This document shows positions 1-7,980 of a stretch of DNA of 33,218 nt, piece after piece (positions within the stretch are counted from its first letter, which is position 1; the number at the start of each line of letters is the position of its first letter). The notes beneath the pieces are model-generated. The model made no database searches, had not been told where the DNA came from, and saw only the letters and a program-made list of their open reading frames with translations. The DNA is taken from assembly GCA_024401115.1 (NCBI GenBank), contig JAKSLP010000034.1, positions 1 through 33,218 on the forward strand, written 5' to 3'. This DNA is from Bacteroidaceae bacterium. Its GTDB lineage: Bacteria > Bacteroidota > Bacteroidia > Bacteroidales > Bacteroidaceae. Both the position numbers and the translations under genes were made by a program.

Positions 1-12
1 AATTAATTTCGT

Positions 13-20
13 TATCTTTG
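13..20 (+). promoter_or_regulatory. Bacteroidetes -7 promoter element for ftsY
   Basis: TATCTTTG matches the Bacteroidetes primary sigma factor -7 consensus TAnnTTTG. Transcription would start about 7 bp downstream (near 27), leaving a leader of only about 9 nt before the ATG at 36. The -33 element would lie left of the window and cannot be checked. The TTG at 18-20 is part of this promoter, which argues against starting ftsY there. Confidence 0.65.
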
Positions 21-35
21 CAAAAAAATGTGGAT

Positions 36-998
36 ATGGGATTTTTTTATTTTTTCTCCAAAGAAAAGAAGAAGAATCTAGATAAGGGTCTGGAGAAGAC
101 AAAGGAGGGTTTTTTCAGCAAACTGGCCAAGGCTATCGCTGGAAAATCGAAGGTTGACGACGATGTCCTGGACAACCTGGAGGAGGTGCTGGTGACTTCG
201 GATGTGGGTGTGGATACCACCCTGAAAATTATTGAGCGTATCGAGGAGCGCGTGTCCCGCGACAAGTATACGACTACTTCTGAGCTGAAAGGCATTCTGC
301 GTGATGAGATCTCATCACTGCTTACCGAAAACAATACGGATGATAATAACGGTTTCTCGCTGGAGGGACTGAAGACTCCGCACATCATCATGGTGGTGGG
401 CGTGAACGGTGTGGGTAAGACCACTACCATCGGCAAGATGGCGTACCAGTACAAGAAGGCGGGCTATAAGGTGTACCTGGGTGCTGCCGATACCTTCCGT
501 GCCGCTGCCGTGGAGCAGCTGGTGATCTGGGGCGAGCGCGTGGGCGTGCCTGTTGTGAAGCAGAAGATGGGTGCGGACCCTGCTTCGGTGGCTTTTGATA
601 CCCTGAGTTCGGCTGTGGCTAACAATGCGGATGTGGTGATTATCGATACCGCAGGTCGTCTGCACAACAAGGTCAACCTGATGAACGAGCTGACCAAGAT
701 TAAGAACGTGATGAAGAAGATTGTTCCGGATGCGCCACATGACGTTATGCTGGTGCTGGACGGCTCTACCGGACAGAATGCATTCGAGCAGGCCAAGCAG
801 TTCAGCAAGGCTACTGAGATTACCTCGATGGCCATCACCAAGCTGGACGGTACTGCCAAGGGCGGTGTGGTAATCGGCATCTCGGATCAGTTCAAGATTC
901 CTGTACGCTATATCGGTATCGGTGAGGGCATGGAGGACTTGCAGCCATTCAACCGCCGCGAGTTTGTGGATTCACTGTTCAAAGACGCTGAGTGCTGA
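36..998 (+). CDS. ftsY: FtsY, signal recognition particle receptor GTPase
   Basis: FtsY is the membrane-associated SRP receptor. It binds the Ffh-4.5S RNA-ribosome complex through a twinned GTPase cycle and delivers nascent membrane proteins to SecYEG. The 320-residue protein has a short N-terminus (GFFYFFSKEKKK), a helical N domain (about 15-95) and a G domain with GVNGVGKTTT (122-131), AADTFRAAA (150-158), DTAGR (204-208) and TKLDG (268-272). The long acidic A domain of the E. coli protein is absent, as in many Bacteroidetes; the aromatic-basic N-terminus may contact the membrane instead (inference). I chose the ATG at 36 because an upstream in-frame TTG at 18 falls inside the -7 promoter box. 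The stop overlaps the rimO start (TGATG), so the two are co-translated. Identification is secure. Confidence 0.97.
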   Translation: MGFFYFFSKEKKKNLDKGLEKTKEGFFSKLAKAIAGKSKVDDDVLDNLEEVLVTSDVGVDTTLKIIERIEERVSRDKYTTTSELKGILRDEISSLLTENNTDDNNGFSLEGLKTPHIIMVVGVNGVGKTTTIGKMAYQYKKAGYKVYLGAADTFRAAAVEQLVIWGERVGVPVVKQKMGADPASVAFDTLSSAVANNADVVIIDTAGRLHNKVNLMNELTKIKNVMKKIVPDAPHDVMLVLDGSTGQNAFEQAKQFSKATEITSMAITKLDGTAKGGVVIGISDQFKIPVRYIGIGEGMEDLQPFNRREFVDSLFKDAEC

Positions 999-2293
999 TG
1001 AAAAAGAATCAGGTGGATATTATTACACTGGGTTGCTCGAAGAACCTGGTGGATTCAGAGAAGCTGATGCATCAGCTTCAGGAAAAGGGCTATACGGTAA
1101 CACACGATGCTGCTCACCCTCGCGGTGAGATAGCAGTCATCAATACATGCGGCTTCATTGGCGATGCCAAGGAGGAATCGGTCAATACCATCCTGGAATT
1201 CTGCCAGGCCAAGGCCGAGGGCAAGCTGTCACGTCTCTATGTGATGGGCTGCCTGTCGGAGCGTTTCCTGTCGGAGCTGGAGACCGAGATTCCCGAGGTG
1301 GACAAGTTTTACGGTAAGTTCAACTGGAAGGAGCTGCTGAACGAATTGGGTCAGGCTCCTACCGATGATAACATTCACCGTGTGCAGACCACTCCCAAGC
1401 ATTATGCTTATTTGAAGATTTCAGAAGGCTGCGACCGCAACTGTGCCTATTGCGCCATTCCTATCAGTACCGGCAAGCACAAGAGCCGCCCGATGGAGGA
1501 GATTCTGGATGAGGTGCGACTGCTGGTATCGCAGGGCGTGAAGGAGTTTCAGGTAATTGCCCAGGAGCTGACTTACTATGGTCTGGATCTGTACGGACAG
1601 CAGAAGATTGCCGAGCTGGTGGAGCAGATTGCCGACATCCCGGGTGTGGAATGGATTCGTCTGCACTACGCTTATCCGCTGCATTTCCCTATGGAACTTC
1701 TGAAAGTGATGCGCGAGAAGGACAATGTATGTAAATATCTGGATATCGCCCTGCAGCATGTGAGCGACAATATGCTGGACCGCATGCACCGCCACGTGAG
1801 CAAGCAGGACACCATGAACCTGATTGAGACCATGCGCCGTGAGGTTCCGGGCATTCACCTGCGCACCACCCTGATGGTGGGTTTCCCTGGCGAGACCGAG
1901 CAGGATTTTGAGGAACTGAAGGAGTTTACCCGCTGGGCCCGCTTCGACCGCATGGGCGCGTTTGCCTATTCCGAGGAGGAGGGTACCTATTCTGCCGACC
2001 ATTACGAGAACGATGTTCCGGATGAGGTGAAGCAGAAGCGACTGGGCGAGCTGATGGCCATCCAGCAGCAGATCTCTGCCGAGCTTCAGGACAAGAAGGT
2101 GGGGCAGAAACTGAAGGTGATCATCGACCGCAGGGAAGGGGACTACTACATTGGCCGTACCGAGTTTGATTCACCGGAGGTTGACCCGGAGGTGCTGATT
2201 CCTGTAGCTGACGGACGTTTGTATACGGGCCGCTTCTATCAGGTGGAAATCGTCTCTGCGGATGACTTCGACTTATATGGAAAACGCATATGA
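998..2293 (+). CDS. rimO: RimO, ribosomal protein S12 methylthiotransferase
   Basis: RimO is a radical-SAM enzyme that adds a methylthio group to the conserved aspartate of ribosomal protein uS12. The 431-residue protein has an N-terminal UPF0004 domain with cluster cysteines C13, C51 and C85. The radical SAM CxxxCxxC motif (CDRNCAYC; C145, C149, C152) follows, then a TIM-barrel core with GFPGET, and a C-terminal TRAM domain from about residue 365. The opening DIITLGCSKNLVDSE is diagnostic of RimO rather than MiaB. An in-frame GTG lies 6 bp upstream at 992, but the ATG at 998 overlaps the ftsY stop and gives the usual RimO N-terminus. The stop overlaps the next ATG by 4 bp (ATGA), indicating translational coupling. 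Confidence 0.96.
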   Translation: MKKNQVDIITLGCSKNLVDSEKLMHQLQEKGYTVTHDAAHPRGEIAVINTCGFIGDAKEESVNTILEFCQAKAEGKLSRLYVMGCLSERFLSELETEIPEVDKFYGKFNWKELLNELGQAPTDDNIHRVQTTPKHYAYLKISEGCDRNCAYCAIPISTGKHKSRPMEEILDEVRLLVSQGVKEFQVIAQELTYYGLDLYGQQKIAELVEQIADIPGVEWIRLHYAYPLHFPMELLKVMREKDNVCKYLDIALQHVSDNMLDRMHRHVSKQDTMNLIETMRREVPGIHLRTTLMVGFPGETEQDFEELKEFTRWARFDRMGAFAYSEEEGTYSADHYENDVPDEVKQKRLGELMAIQQQISAELQDKKVGQKLKVIIDRREGDYYIGRTEFDSPEVDPEVLIPVADGRLYTGRFYQVEIVSADDFDLYGKRI

Positions 2294-2562
2294 ACAACAA
2301 GGAATTTCTCAGTGAGCTTTCAACCCGTTCGGGGTATTCGGTACAGAACGCCCAGAAACTGACCGACACTGTCATTCAGATCCTGAGTGAGCAGTTGTGC
2401 GACGGCAATCTGGTGTCTGTACAGGGCTTCGGCAACCTGGAGGTAAAGAAAAAGATGGAACGCGTGATGGTTTCGCCTATTACCAAGAAGAGAATGCTGG
2501 TTCCACCCAAACTGACCGTGAGCTTCAAACCGAGTATTTCCTTAAAAGATAAACTGAAATAA
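2290..2562 (+). CDS. HU/IHF-family DNA-binding protein
   Basis: This 90-residue protein has the length and layout of an HU/IHF monomer: an N-terminal two-helix dimerisation part (about 1-40), then a beta-saddle starting at VSVQGFGNLEVKKK, which corresponds to the 'V.L.GFG.F' motif of the family. The arm is divergent, with PITKKRMLVPPKLTVSFKPS in place of the usual 'NPxTG' arm, but it keeps the proline expected at the DNA-intercalating tip. Such proteins bend DNA as homo- or heterodimers. It overlaps rimO by 4 bp and is followed after 2 bp by a second HU-domain protein, so the two could be co-expressed partners (inference). Family assignment is confident; the specific role is unknown. Confidence 0.88.
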   Translation: MNNKEFLSELSTRSGYSVQNAQKLTDTVIQILSEQLCDGNLVSVQGFGNLEVKKKMERVMVSPITKKRMLVPPKLTVSFKPSISLKDKLK

Positions 2563-2564
2563 CG

Positions 2565-3890
2565 ATGGACGGAAAATTCTTGTTACAGGATCTGGCCGAG
2601 CTGCTGGCTGAGGCCGAGGGCTTGCAAAAGAATGAAGCCCAGTCGTTTGTCCGTGTATTCTTCGACACCATTACCCGGGGTCTGGAAATGGACAAGATAG
2701 TCAAGGTGAAAGGCCTTGGCACCTTTAAGCTGGTGGACGTGGACAGCCGCGAGAGCGTGAACGTGAATACCGGCGAAAGATTCCTGATTGACGGCCATGC
2801 CAAGATTACCTTTACTCCCGACAATAGTCTGAAAGAGATGGTGAACCGTCCGTTTGCGCACTTCGAGACCGTGGTGCTGAATGATGACGTGACCGATGAG
2901 GACCTGGAGGAGGTGGACCGCAAGTTCGAGGAAACCGTACCTGTCGAGGGTCTGGAGGATTTTCTGGCTGAAGAGCCTTTCATCCCTAGCATAGAACCCG
3001 TTGTTCCTGTGGCTCCTGTATTACCAGCAGAGCCTGCGGTTGTGGCTCAACCTGAACCTGAGGTTGAGGAGCCTGTTGCCGTTGAGGAACCCGTAGTAGT
3101 TCCTGTAACCCCGGAAGAGCCTACAGCTCTTGCAGAGCCGGAAGTTCCTGTAGCAGAGACTCCTGCTGCGGTGGAGATTCCTGCTGCACCTGCCGTTGAG
3201 CCTGTGGCTCCTGTGACTGAGCCTGTTGTTCCCGCTGAACCTGTCAAGGAACAGCCAGCGCCTGCTGAAACTGCTGCAGAAACGGCATCGTCGGAACCTG
3301 TACTGGTGAAGCTGGTGGATCCCGTGAATGTGAATGTATCTCCCGAACCTGTGGAGCATACACCGGAACCGGAGACCGAGACAAAGAATAATCATTTTAG
3401 AAATATATGGATTGTGCTCTGCATCGTCGCCCTGTTGCTGGGTTATCTGCTGGGCTATTTCAATGTATTCTCATCAAAGAGCAGTTACCGTCCTTCCATC
3501 ATCCGTGATACTGTTTACGTGCAGAAGATTGTGCGTGACACCATCGAGGTGGAGAAGGTGGTGCCTAACGAGCTGATAACCGAGCCTAAGGCAGAGGAGC
3601 CCAAATCCGGTGCCGCAAAGACCGAAGCCAAGCCGGCAGCCAAGCCTGTGGAGCAGACCGTTGACAGCAATATCCCTCAGCTGAAGGGCGGTGCCTATCT
3701 GATTGTGGGAACCAAGGAAACCTATACCCTGCGTGGCGGTGAAACCATCCGAATCATTGCCGAGCGTTACTTCGGCAGCCGTCAGATGGCCCCTTACATT
3801 GCCCTGTACAACAATATCCCGAATCCGGATATGGTAGCTGCGGGAACGGTACTGAAAATCCCAGAGTTGAAGCTGAAGAAGAAGCAATAG
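2565..3890 (+). CDS. HU-domain protein with transmembrane segment and C-terminal LysM domain
   Basis: The 441-residue protein combines an HU-like DNA-binding domain (about 1-100, with VKVKGLGTFKL and a 'NVNTGERF' arm), an acidic stretch and a Pro/Glu/Val/Ala-rich linker (about 140-270). A single transmembrane helix follows (about 281-302, IWIVLCIVALLLGYLLGYF), then a Lys/Ala/Pro-rich spacer and a C-terminal LysM-like domain (about 385-433, YTLRGGETIRIIAERYFGS...NPDMVAAGTVLKIPEL). The expected topology puts HU in the cytoplasm and LysM in the periplasm, so it could bridge nucleoid and peptidoglycan (inference). The start is the ATG 2 bp after the preceding stop. HU-LysM proteins occur in Bacteroidetes annotation, but I know of no established function. 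Confidence 0.88.
   Translation: MDGKFLLQDLAELLAEAEGLQKNEAQSFVRVFFDTITRGLEMDKIVKVKGLGTFKLVDVDSRESVNVNTGERFLIDGHAKITFTPDNSLKEMVNRPFAHFETVVLNDDVTDEDLEEVDRKFEETVPVEGLEDFLAEEPFIPSIEPVVPVAPVLPAEPAVVAQPEPEVEEPVAVEEPVVVPVTPEEPTALAEPEVPVAETPAAVEIPAAPAVEPVAPVTEPVVPAEPVKEQPAPAETAAETASSEPVLVKLVDPVNVNVSPEPVEHTPEPETETKNNHFRNIWIVLCIVALLLGYLLGYFNVFSSKSSYRPSIIRDTVYVQKIVRDTIEVEKVVPNELITEPKAEEPKSGAAKTEAKPAAKPVEQTVDSNIPQLKGGAYLIVGTKETYTLRGGETIRIIAERYFGSRQMAPYIALYNNIPNPDMVAAGTVLKIPELKLKKKQ
2991..3374 (+). repeat. Pro/Glu/Val-rich low-complexity linker repeat
   Basis: Inside the HU-LysM gene, about 128 codons encode degenerate repeats of EPV, APV, EEPV and AEP units. The DNA reads as recurring gagcctgt/cctgta blocks. 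The linker lies between the HU domain and the transmembrane helix and is probably extended and disordered. Repeat-number variation between strains would be expected (inference). Confidence 0.7.
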
Positions 3891-3975
3891 GAGAGGAAAG
3901 TACAAATACTCTTAAAATCTAACTTTTGACAAAGTCTTTTAAAGAAAATTAGCAACCCCAGTCGTTGAAATTGAT

Positions 3976-3983
3976 TAATTTTG
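3976..3983 (+). promoter_or_regulatory. Possible -7 promoter element for the moxR/bat operon
   Basis: TAATTTTG matches TAnnTTTG and lies 29 bp upstream of the moxR ATG, within the 122-bp gap 3891-4012. No TTTG/TTG is present 19-21 bp upstream, so only the -7 half is supported. The rest of the gap is A/T-rich with only weak inverted repeats and no convincing terminator for the upstream operon. Confidence 0.4.
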
Positions 3984-4012
3984 GGGTCGCAAAACGAAAT
4001 ATAGAATAAATT

Positions 4013-5008
4013 ATGGCAGAAGCTTTTGATATTCGCGCTCTGAACGAGCGCATTGAGCAGCACAGCGCATTTGTCACCAATCTGATGGCTGGTATGGATC
4101 AGCAGATCGTAGGTCAGAAGCATTTGGTAGAGTCACTGTTGATCGGTCTGTTGGCCGACGGTCATGTGTTGCTGGAAGGTGTGCCTGGTTTGGCAAAGAC
4201 CAAGGCCATCAAGACATTGGCATCCCTGATTGATGCGGATTTCAGCCGCATTCAGTTTACACCCGATCTGTTGCCAGCCGATGTGACCGGTACACTGATC
4301 TACAGTCAGAAGGATGAGCAGTTCAGCGTAAAGAAAGGTCCAGTATTCGCTAACTTCGTGTTGGCCGATGAGATCAACCGTGCTCCAGCCAAGGTGCAGA
4401 GTGCATTGCTCGAGGCCATGCAGGAGCGTCAGGTGACCTTAGGAAACGATACTTTCGACTTGCCAAGCCCATTCCTGGTGCTGGCTACCCAGAACCCAAT
4501 CGAGCAGGAGGGTACCTATTCATTGCCAGAGGCACAGGTGGACCGTTTCATGCTGAAGGTTATCATAGACTATCCAAAGTTGGAGGAGGAGAAACTGATT
4601 ATCCGTCAGAACATCCGTGGCGGTAAGAGCACCGTTATGCCAATCCTGCGTACACAGGATATCGTGGAGGCTCGCGAGATTGTCCGTCAGGTATATTTGG
4701 ATGAGAAGATTGAACAGTATATCGCTGATATCGTATTTGCTACCCGTTACCCAGAGAAGTACGGTTTGAAGGAGGTGAAGGACTACATCAGTTTCGGTGG
4801 TTCTCCACGTGCTTCCATCAACCTGGCTCTGGCTTCGCGTGCCTATGCATTCATCAAGCGCCGCGGTTATGTTATCCCTGAGGATGTACGTGCAGTGGCT
4901 CACGATGTATTGCGTCACCGTATTGGCTTGAGCTATGAGGCCGAGGCAAGCAACATTACCAGCGAGGAAATCATCAGCAAGATTCTGAACTGTATCGAGG
5001 TGCCTTAA
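4013..5008 (+). CDS. moxR: MoxR-family AAA+ ATPase
   Basis: MoxR ATPases are AAA+ proteins that act as chaperone-like partners of VWA-domain proteins encoded next to them. The 331-residue protein shows Walker A GVPGLAKT (56-63), Walker B VLADE (116-120) followed by INRAPAKVQSALLEAMQERQVT, sensor 1 ATQNP (158-162) and the EAQVDRFM arginine-finger region near 173-180. A lid domain completes the family length. It is the first gene of the MoxR-DUF58-Bat locus and lies 7 bp before DUF58. It probably remodels or activates the downstream VWA proteins (inference from family). A -7 element lies upstream. Confidence 0.94.
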   Translation: MAEAFDIRALNERIEQHSAFVTNLMAGMDQQIVGQKHLVESLLIGLLADGHVLLEGVPGLAKTKAIKTLASLIDADFSRIQFTPDLLPADVTGTLIYSQKDEQFSVKKGPVFANFVLADEINRAPAKVQSALLEAMQERQVTLGNDTFDLPSPFLVLATQNPIEQEGTYSLPEAQVDRFMLKVIIDYPKLEEEKLIIRQNIRGGKSTVMPILRTQDIVEAREIVRQVYLDEKIEQYIADIVFATRYPEKYGLKEVKDYISFGGSPRASINLALASRAYAFIKRRGYVIPEDVRAVAHDVLRHRIGLSYEAEASNITSEEIISKILNCIEVP

Positions 5009-5015
5009 TTGAGAG

Positions 5016-5885
5016 ATGGATACGAGTGAGATTCTGAAAAGGGTACGCCAGATTGAGATCAAGACCAGGGGATTGTCAGCTAACATCTTCGCTGGTCAGT
5101 ATCACTCTGCCTTCAAGGGCCGTGGTATGACTTTCTCCGAAGTGCGCGAGTACCAGTACGGCGATGACGTGCGTGACATCAACTGGAATGTCACTGCCCG
5201 TTTCCATAAGCCATACGTCAAGGTGTTCGAGGAGGAGCGAGAGCTGACGGTGATGCTGCTGGTGGATGTGTCATCCAGTTTGGACTTTGGAACTGTGATT
5301 CAGAAATCGAACGACATGCTGACCGAGATTGCCGCTACACTGGCTTTCTCTGCCATCCAGAACAACGATAAGATTGGTGTGATCTTCTTCTCCGATAGGA
5401 TTGAGAAGTACATTCCGCCCAAGAAGGGAAGAAAGCACATTCTGTATATCATCCGTGAGTTGCTGGGCTTTAAGGCCGAGAGCAACCGCACCGATATCAA
5501 GCAGGCACTGGAATACCTGAACAATGTACAGAAGCGCCGTTGTACTGCATTCATGCTGAGCGATTTCATTGATCCAAAGGACTATAAGGATGCCATGACC
5601 ATAGCCAACCGCAAGAACGACCTGGTGGCTATCCAGATTTATGACCGCCGCATGGCCGACCTTCCCGATGTGGGCATTGTGAAGGTGCAGGATGCTGAGA
5701 CCGGTTATGAGCAGTACATCGATACGTCATCGAAGCGTTTGCGCAAGGCACACCACGAATGGTGGGAGGAGCGTCAGCAGCGCATGCGCCGCATCTTTAC
5801 CCAGAGCAATGTGGACAGCGTATCCGTGCGTACCGACGAGGATTATGTTAAGGCATTGCTGAGCCTTTTTGCAAAACGAAATTAA
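5016..5885 (+). CDS. DUF58 domain protein with VWA-like fold
   Basis: The 289-residue protein has the DUF58 signature EYQYGDDVRDINWNVTARFHKPYVKVFEEE (about 45-74), followed by a VWA-like domain with a MIDAS-type DVSSS (84-88). It has no signal peptide or membrane helix, so it is cytoplasmic. DUF58 genes almost always follow moxR, and the pair is thought to act as an ATPase plus VWA-adaptor unit. It begins 7 bp after moxR and ends 3 bp before the next gene, consistent with one transcript. The molecular function of DUF58 in Bacteroidetes is not established. Confidence 0.92.
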   Translation: MDTSEILKRVRQIEIKTRGLSANIFAGQYHSAFKGRGMTFSEVREYQYGDDVRDINWNVTARFHKPYVKVFEEERELTVMLLVDVSSSLDFGTVIQKSNDMLTEIAATLAFSAIQNNDKIGVIFFSDRIEKYIPPKKGRKHILYIIRELLGFKAESNRTDIKQALEYLNNVQKRRCTAFMLSDFIDPKDYKDAMTIANRKNDLVAIQIYDRRMADLPDVGIVKVQDAETGYEQYIDTSSKRLRKAHHEWWEERQQRMRRIFTQSNVDSVSVRTDEDYVKALLSLFAKRN

Positions 5886-5888
5886 GAC

Positions 5889-6959
5889 ATGATGAAGAGA
5901 ACGTTTGCTTTTCTTTCTGTTATATGGTTATGCTGTAATCTGTTTGCCCAGGTGACAGTGGACGTGTCGATGGATACTCTGCTGATCCGTATCGGCGAGC
6001 AGACCAAGATACATCTGCAGGTGAGCATGGATGCCAAGTCGCAGTATGTGCTTCCTGAATTCCCTGACACCATTGTGGCAGGCGTGGAGTGTCTGGAGGC
6101 CGGCGAACCGGTGATTGAACCTATCAACGAGGGACAGCGCCAGTTGGTGAGCCGTGACTATCTGGTCACTTCGTTCGACTCGGGTCACTATTACCTGCCC
6201 CCAATGGAGGTGCTGGTGGATGAGAAGCCTTATCTGTCGCAGAACATGTCGCTGAAGGTGGAGACCGTGGATGTGGACTTGGAGCATCCCGAGAACTTCT
6301 TCCCTCCGAAGGATGTGCTGGACCCTCCGTTTGCCTGGGAGGACTGGGCATTGCTGTTCTGGCTGTCCATCGCCTTGCTGCCTATGTTGGGCTTGTGCAT
6401 CTATTTCATCATGAGACTGATGGATAACAAGCCGATTATCAAGCACATCCGCCTGGCTCCAAAGTTGCCTCCTCACCAGAAGGCCATGAAGGCCATCGAG
6501 ACCATCAAGGCCGAGAAGCAGTGGGCAGCCGAGGATTCGAAGGAATACTATACCCAGTTGACCGATACCCTGCGCGTATATATCAAGGAGCGTTATCACT
6601 TTAACGCCACCGAGATGACCAGTGCCGAGATTATTGCCAAGCTGCAGGAGGTAAAGGATGTGGAATCCATGAATGAATTGCGTAGCCTGTTCCAGACTGC
6701 CGACTTGGTGAAGTTTGCCAAGTACAGCACGCTGATGAACGAGAACGATATGAACCTGGTGAATGCCATCGAGTTCATCAATGCCACCAAGGTGGAGGTG
6801 GATCCTGCCACTCTGAACAAGGAACCGGAGATGACCGTAGAGGAGAAGCGCTCAAAGCAGGAGCGTATTGCCCTGATAGTCGGTATAGGTATCCTGGCAG
6901 CCGGCAGTGTGGCCGCTATTGTGGGCATTGGATTTGAGTTGTACAGGTTATGCTTCTAA
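5889..6959 (+). CDS. Bat-locus membrane protein (signal peptide, beta domain, two TM helices), function unknown
   Basis: This 356-residue protein lies between DUF58 and batA, a position occupied by a similar gene in other Bacteroidales Bat loci. It has a signal peptide (about 1-21, ending LFA-Q), a periplasmic beta-rich domain (about 22-150), a TM helix (153-176), a cytoplasmic region with a helical part (about 195-300), and a second TM helix near the C-terminus (327-350). The architecture resembles BatD (beta domain, TM, cytoplasmic helical tail) in shortened form, so a distant relationship is possible (inference). The helical tail contains an 'RVYIKERYHFNATEMTSAEI' stretch of the type seen in BatD/DUF4381 C-termini. 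An alternative ATG lies one codon downstream (5892). Confidence 0.8.
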   Translation: MMKRTFAFLSVIWLCCNLFAQVTVDVSMDTLLIRIGEQTKIHLQVSMDAKSQYVLPEFPDTIVAGVECLEAGEPVIEPINEGQRQLVSRDYLVTSFDSGHYYLPPMEVLVDEKPYLSQNMSLKVETVDVDLEHPENFFPPKDVLDPPFAWEDWALLFWLSIALLPMLGLCIYFIMRLMDNKPIIKHIRLAPKLPPHQKAMKAIETIKAEKQWAAEDSKEYYTQLTDTLRVYIKERYHFNATEMTSAEIIAKLQEVKDVESMNELRSLFQTADLVKFAKYSTLMNENDMNLVNAIEFINATKVEVDPATLNKEPEMTVEEKRSKQERIALIVGIGILAAGSVAAIVGIGFELYRLCF

Positions 6960-6969
6960 TTGATTGAAT

Positions 6970-7968
6970 ATGACATTTGCAAATATATTCTATTTGTTGC
7001 TGTTGCTGCCGCTGCTGGCCTACATCGTATGGTACATCATCGGGCATAAGAAGACCACGCCTTCGCTGAAGGTGCCCGATACCCATGCCTATATGGATGC
7101 ACCCCGCAGTTGGCGTATCTACCTGATACACGCTCCGTTTGTACTGCGTGTTATCTCCTATACCATGCTGGTGCTGGCATTGGCGCGTCCTCAGACCACC
7201 AATGACTGGAGCAACAAGGAGGTGGAAGGTATCGACATCATGCTGGCCATGGATATCTCGACCAGTATGCTGGCACAGGACCTTCAGCCCAACCGTGTGG
7301 AGGCTGCCAAGAGTGTGGCTTCGGCTTTTGTGGCCGACCGTGAGACCGATAATATCGGCTTGACGTTCTTTGCCGGTGACGCTTTCACCCAATGCCCAAT
7401 GACCACCGACCATGCCGTTGTGATGCAGCTGTTGCATGACATGGGTTGCGAGAGTGTTCAGAGCGGTCTGATAGCCGACGGTACAGCCTTGGGTATGGGT
7501 ATAGCCAATGCGCTGACCCGTCTGGAAGGCAGCAAGGCCAAGTCGCGTGTCATCATTCTGCTGACCGATGGTGTGAACAATATGGGTGATATCTCTCCAT
7601 TGACCGCTGCCGAGATGGCCAAGAGCCTGGGCGTGCGTGTCTATACTATCGGAGTGGGAAAGAACGGTCTGGCACCTTATCCATATCCTGTGGGAGGAAC
7701 CTATCAGATGGTGAACCTGCCTGTTGAGATTGACGAAGAGGTCCTGACTCAGATTGCCCAAATGACCGACGGTCAGTATTACCGCGCTACCAACAACGAT
7801 GAGTTGAAGCGTGTGTATGATGATATTGATAAGCTGGAGAAATCCAAGTTGAAAGTACGTGAGTACAGCAAGAGATATGAGATGTATCAGCTGTTTGGAC
7901 TGATAGGTCTGATAACTCTGATTATCGAGTTGATACTCCGTCAGTTGTTGTTACGTAGAATCCCATAA
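6970..7968 (+). CDS. batA: BatA, VWA-domain membrane protein
   Basis: BatA is one of two VWA membrane proteins of the Bacteroides aerotolerance (Bat) locus. The 332-residue protein has two N-terminal TM helices (about 5-25 and 54-73), a VWA domain with an intact MIDAS motif DISTS (95-99) and a downstream LLTDG, and a C-terminal TM helix near 305-325. The layout places the VWA domain in one compartment between membrane anchors, usually taken as periplasmic. An in-frame TTG at 6964 would add two residues; I chose the ATG at 6970, which gives the normal MTFANI start. It follows the previous gene by 10 bp and lies 12 bp before batB. The partner is presumably BatB and the MoxR ATPase (family inference). 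Confidence 0.93.
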   Translation: MTFANIFYLLLLLPLLAYIVWYIIGHKKTTPSLKVPDTHAYMDAPRSWRIYLIHAPFVLRVISYTMLVLALARPQTTNDWSNKEVEGIDIMLAMDISTSMLAQDLQPNRVEAAKSVASAFVADRETDNIGLTFFAGDAFTQCPMTTDHAVVMQLLHDMGCESVQSGLIADGTALGMGIANALTRLEGSKAKSRVIILLTDGVNNMGDISPLTAAEMAKSLGVRVYTIGVGKNGLAPYPYPVGGTYQMVNLPVEIDEEVLTQIAQMTDGQYYRATNNDELKRVYDDIDKLEKSKLKVREYSKRYEMYQLFGLIGLITLIIELILRQLLLRRIP

Positions 7969-7980
7969 ACCGAAGAAGAT

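Noticed and set aside
111..115. Minus-strand open frames across ftsY, rimO, batC and yidC
   Set aside because: They lack family features, have low-complexity or skewed composition and mirror the codon pattern of the real genes on the other strand.
3961..3990. ACCCCA and TGGGGT inverted repeat in the gap before moxR, considered as a terminator
   Set aside because: Only 6 bp with a loop of about 20 nt and no T-tract.
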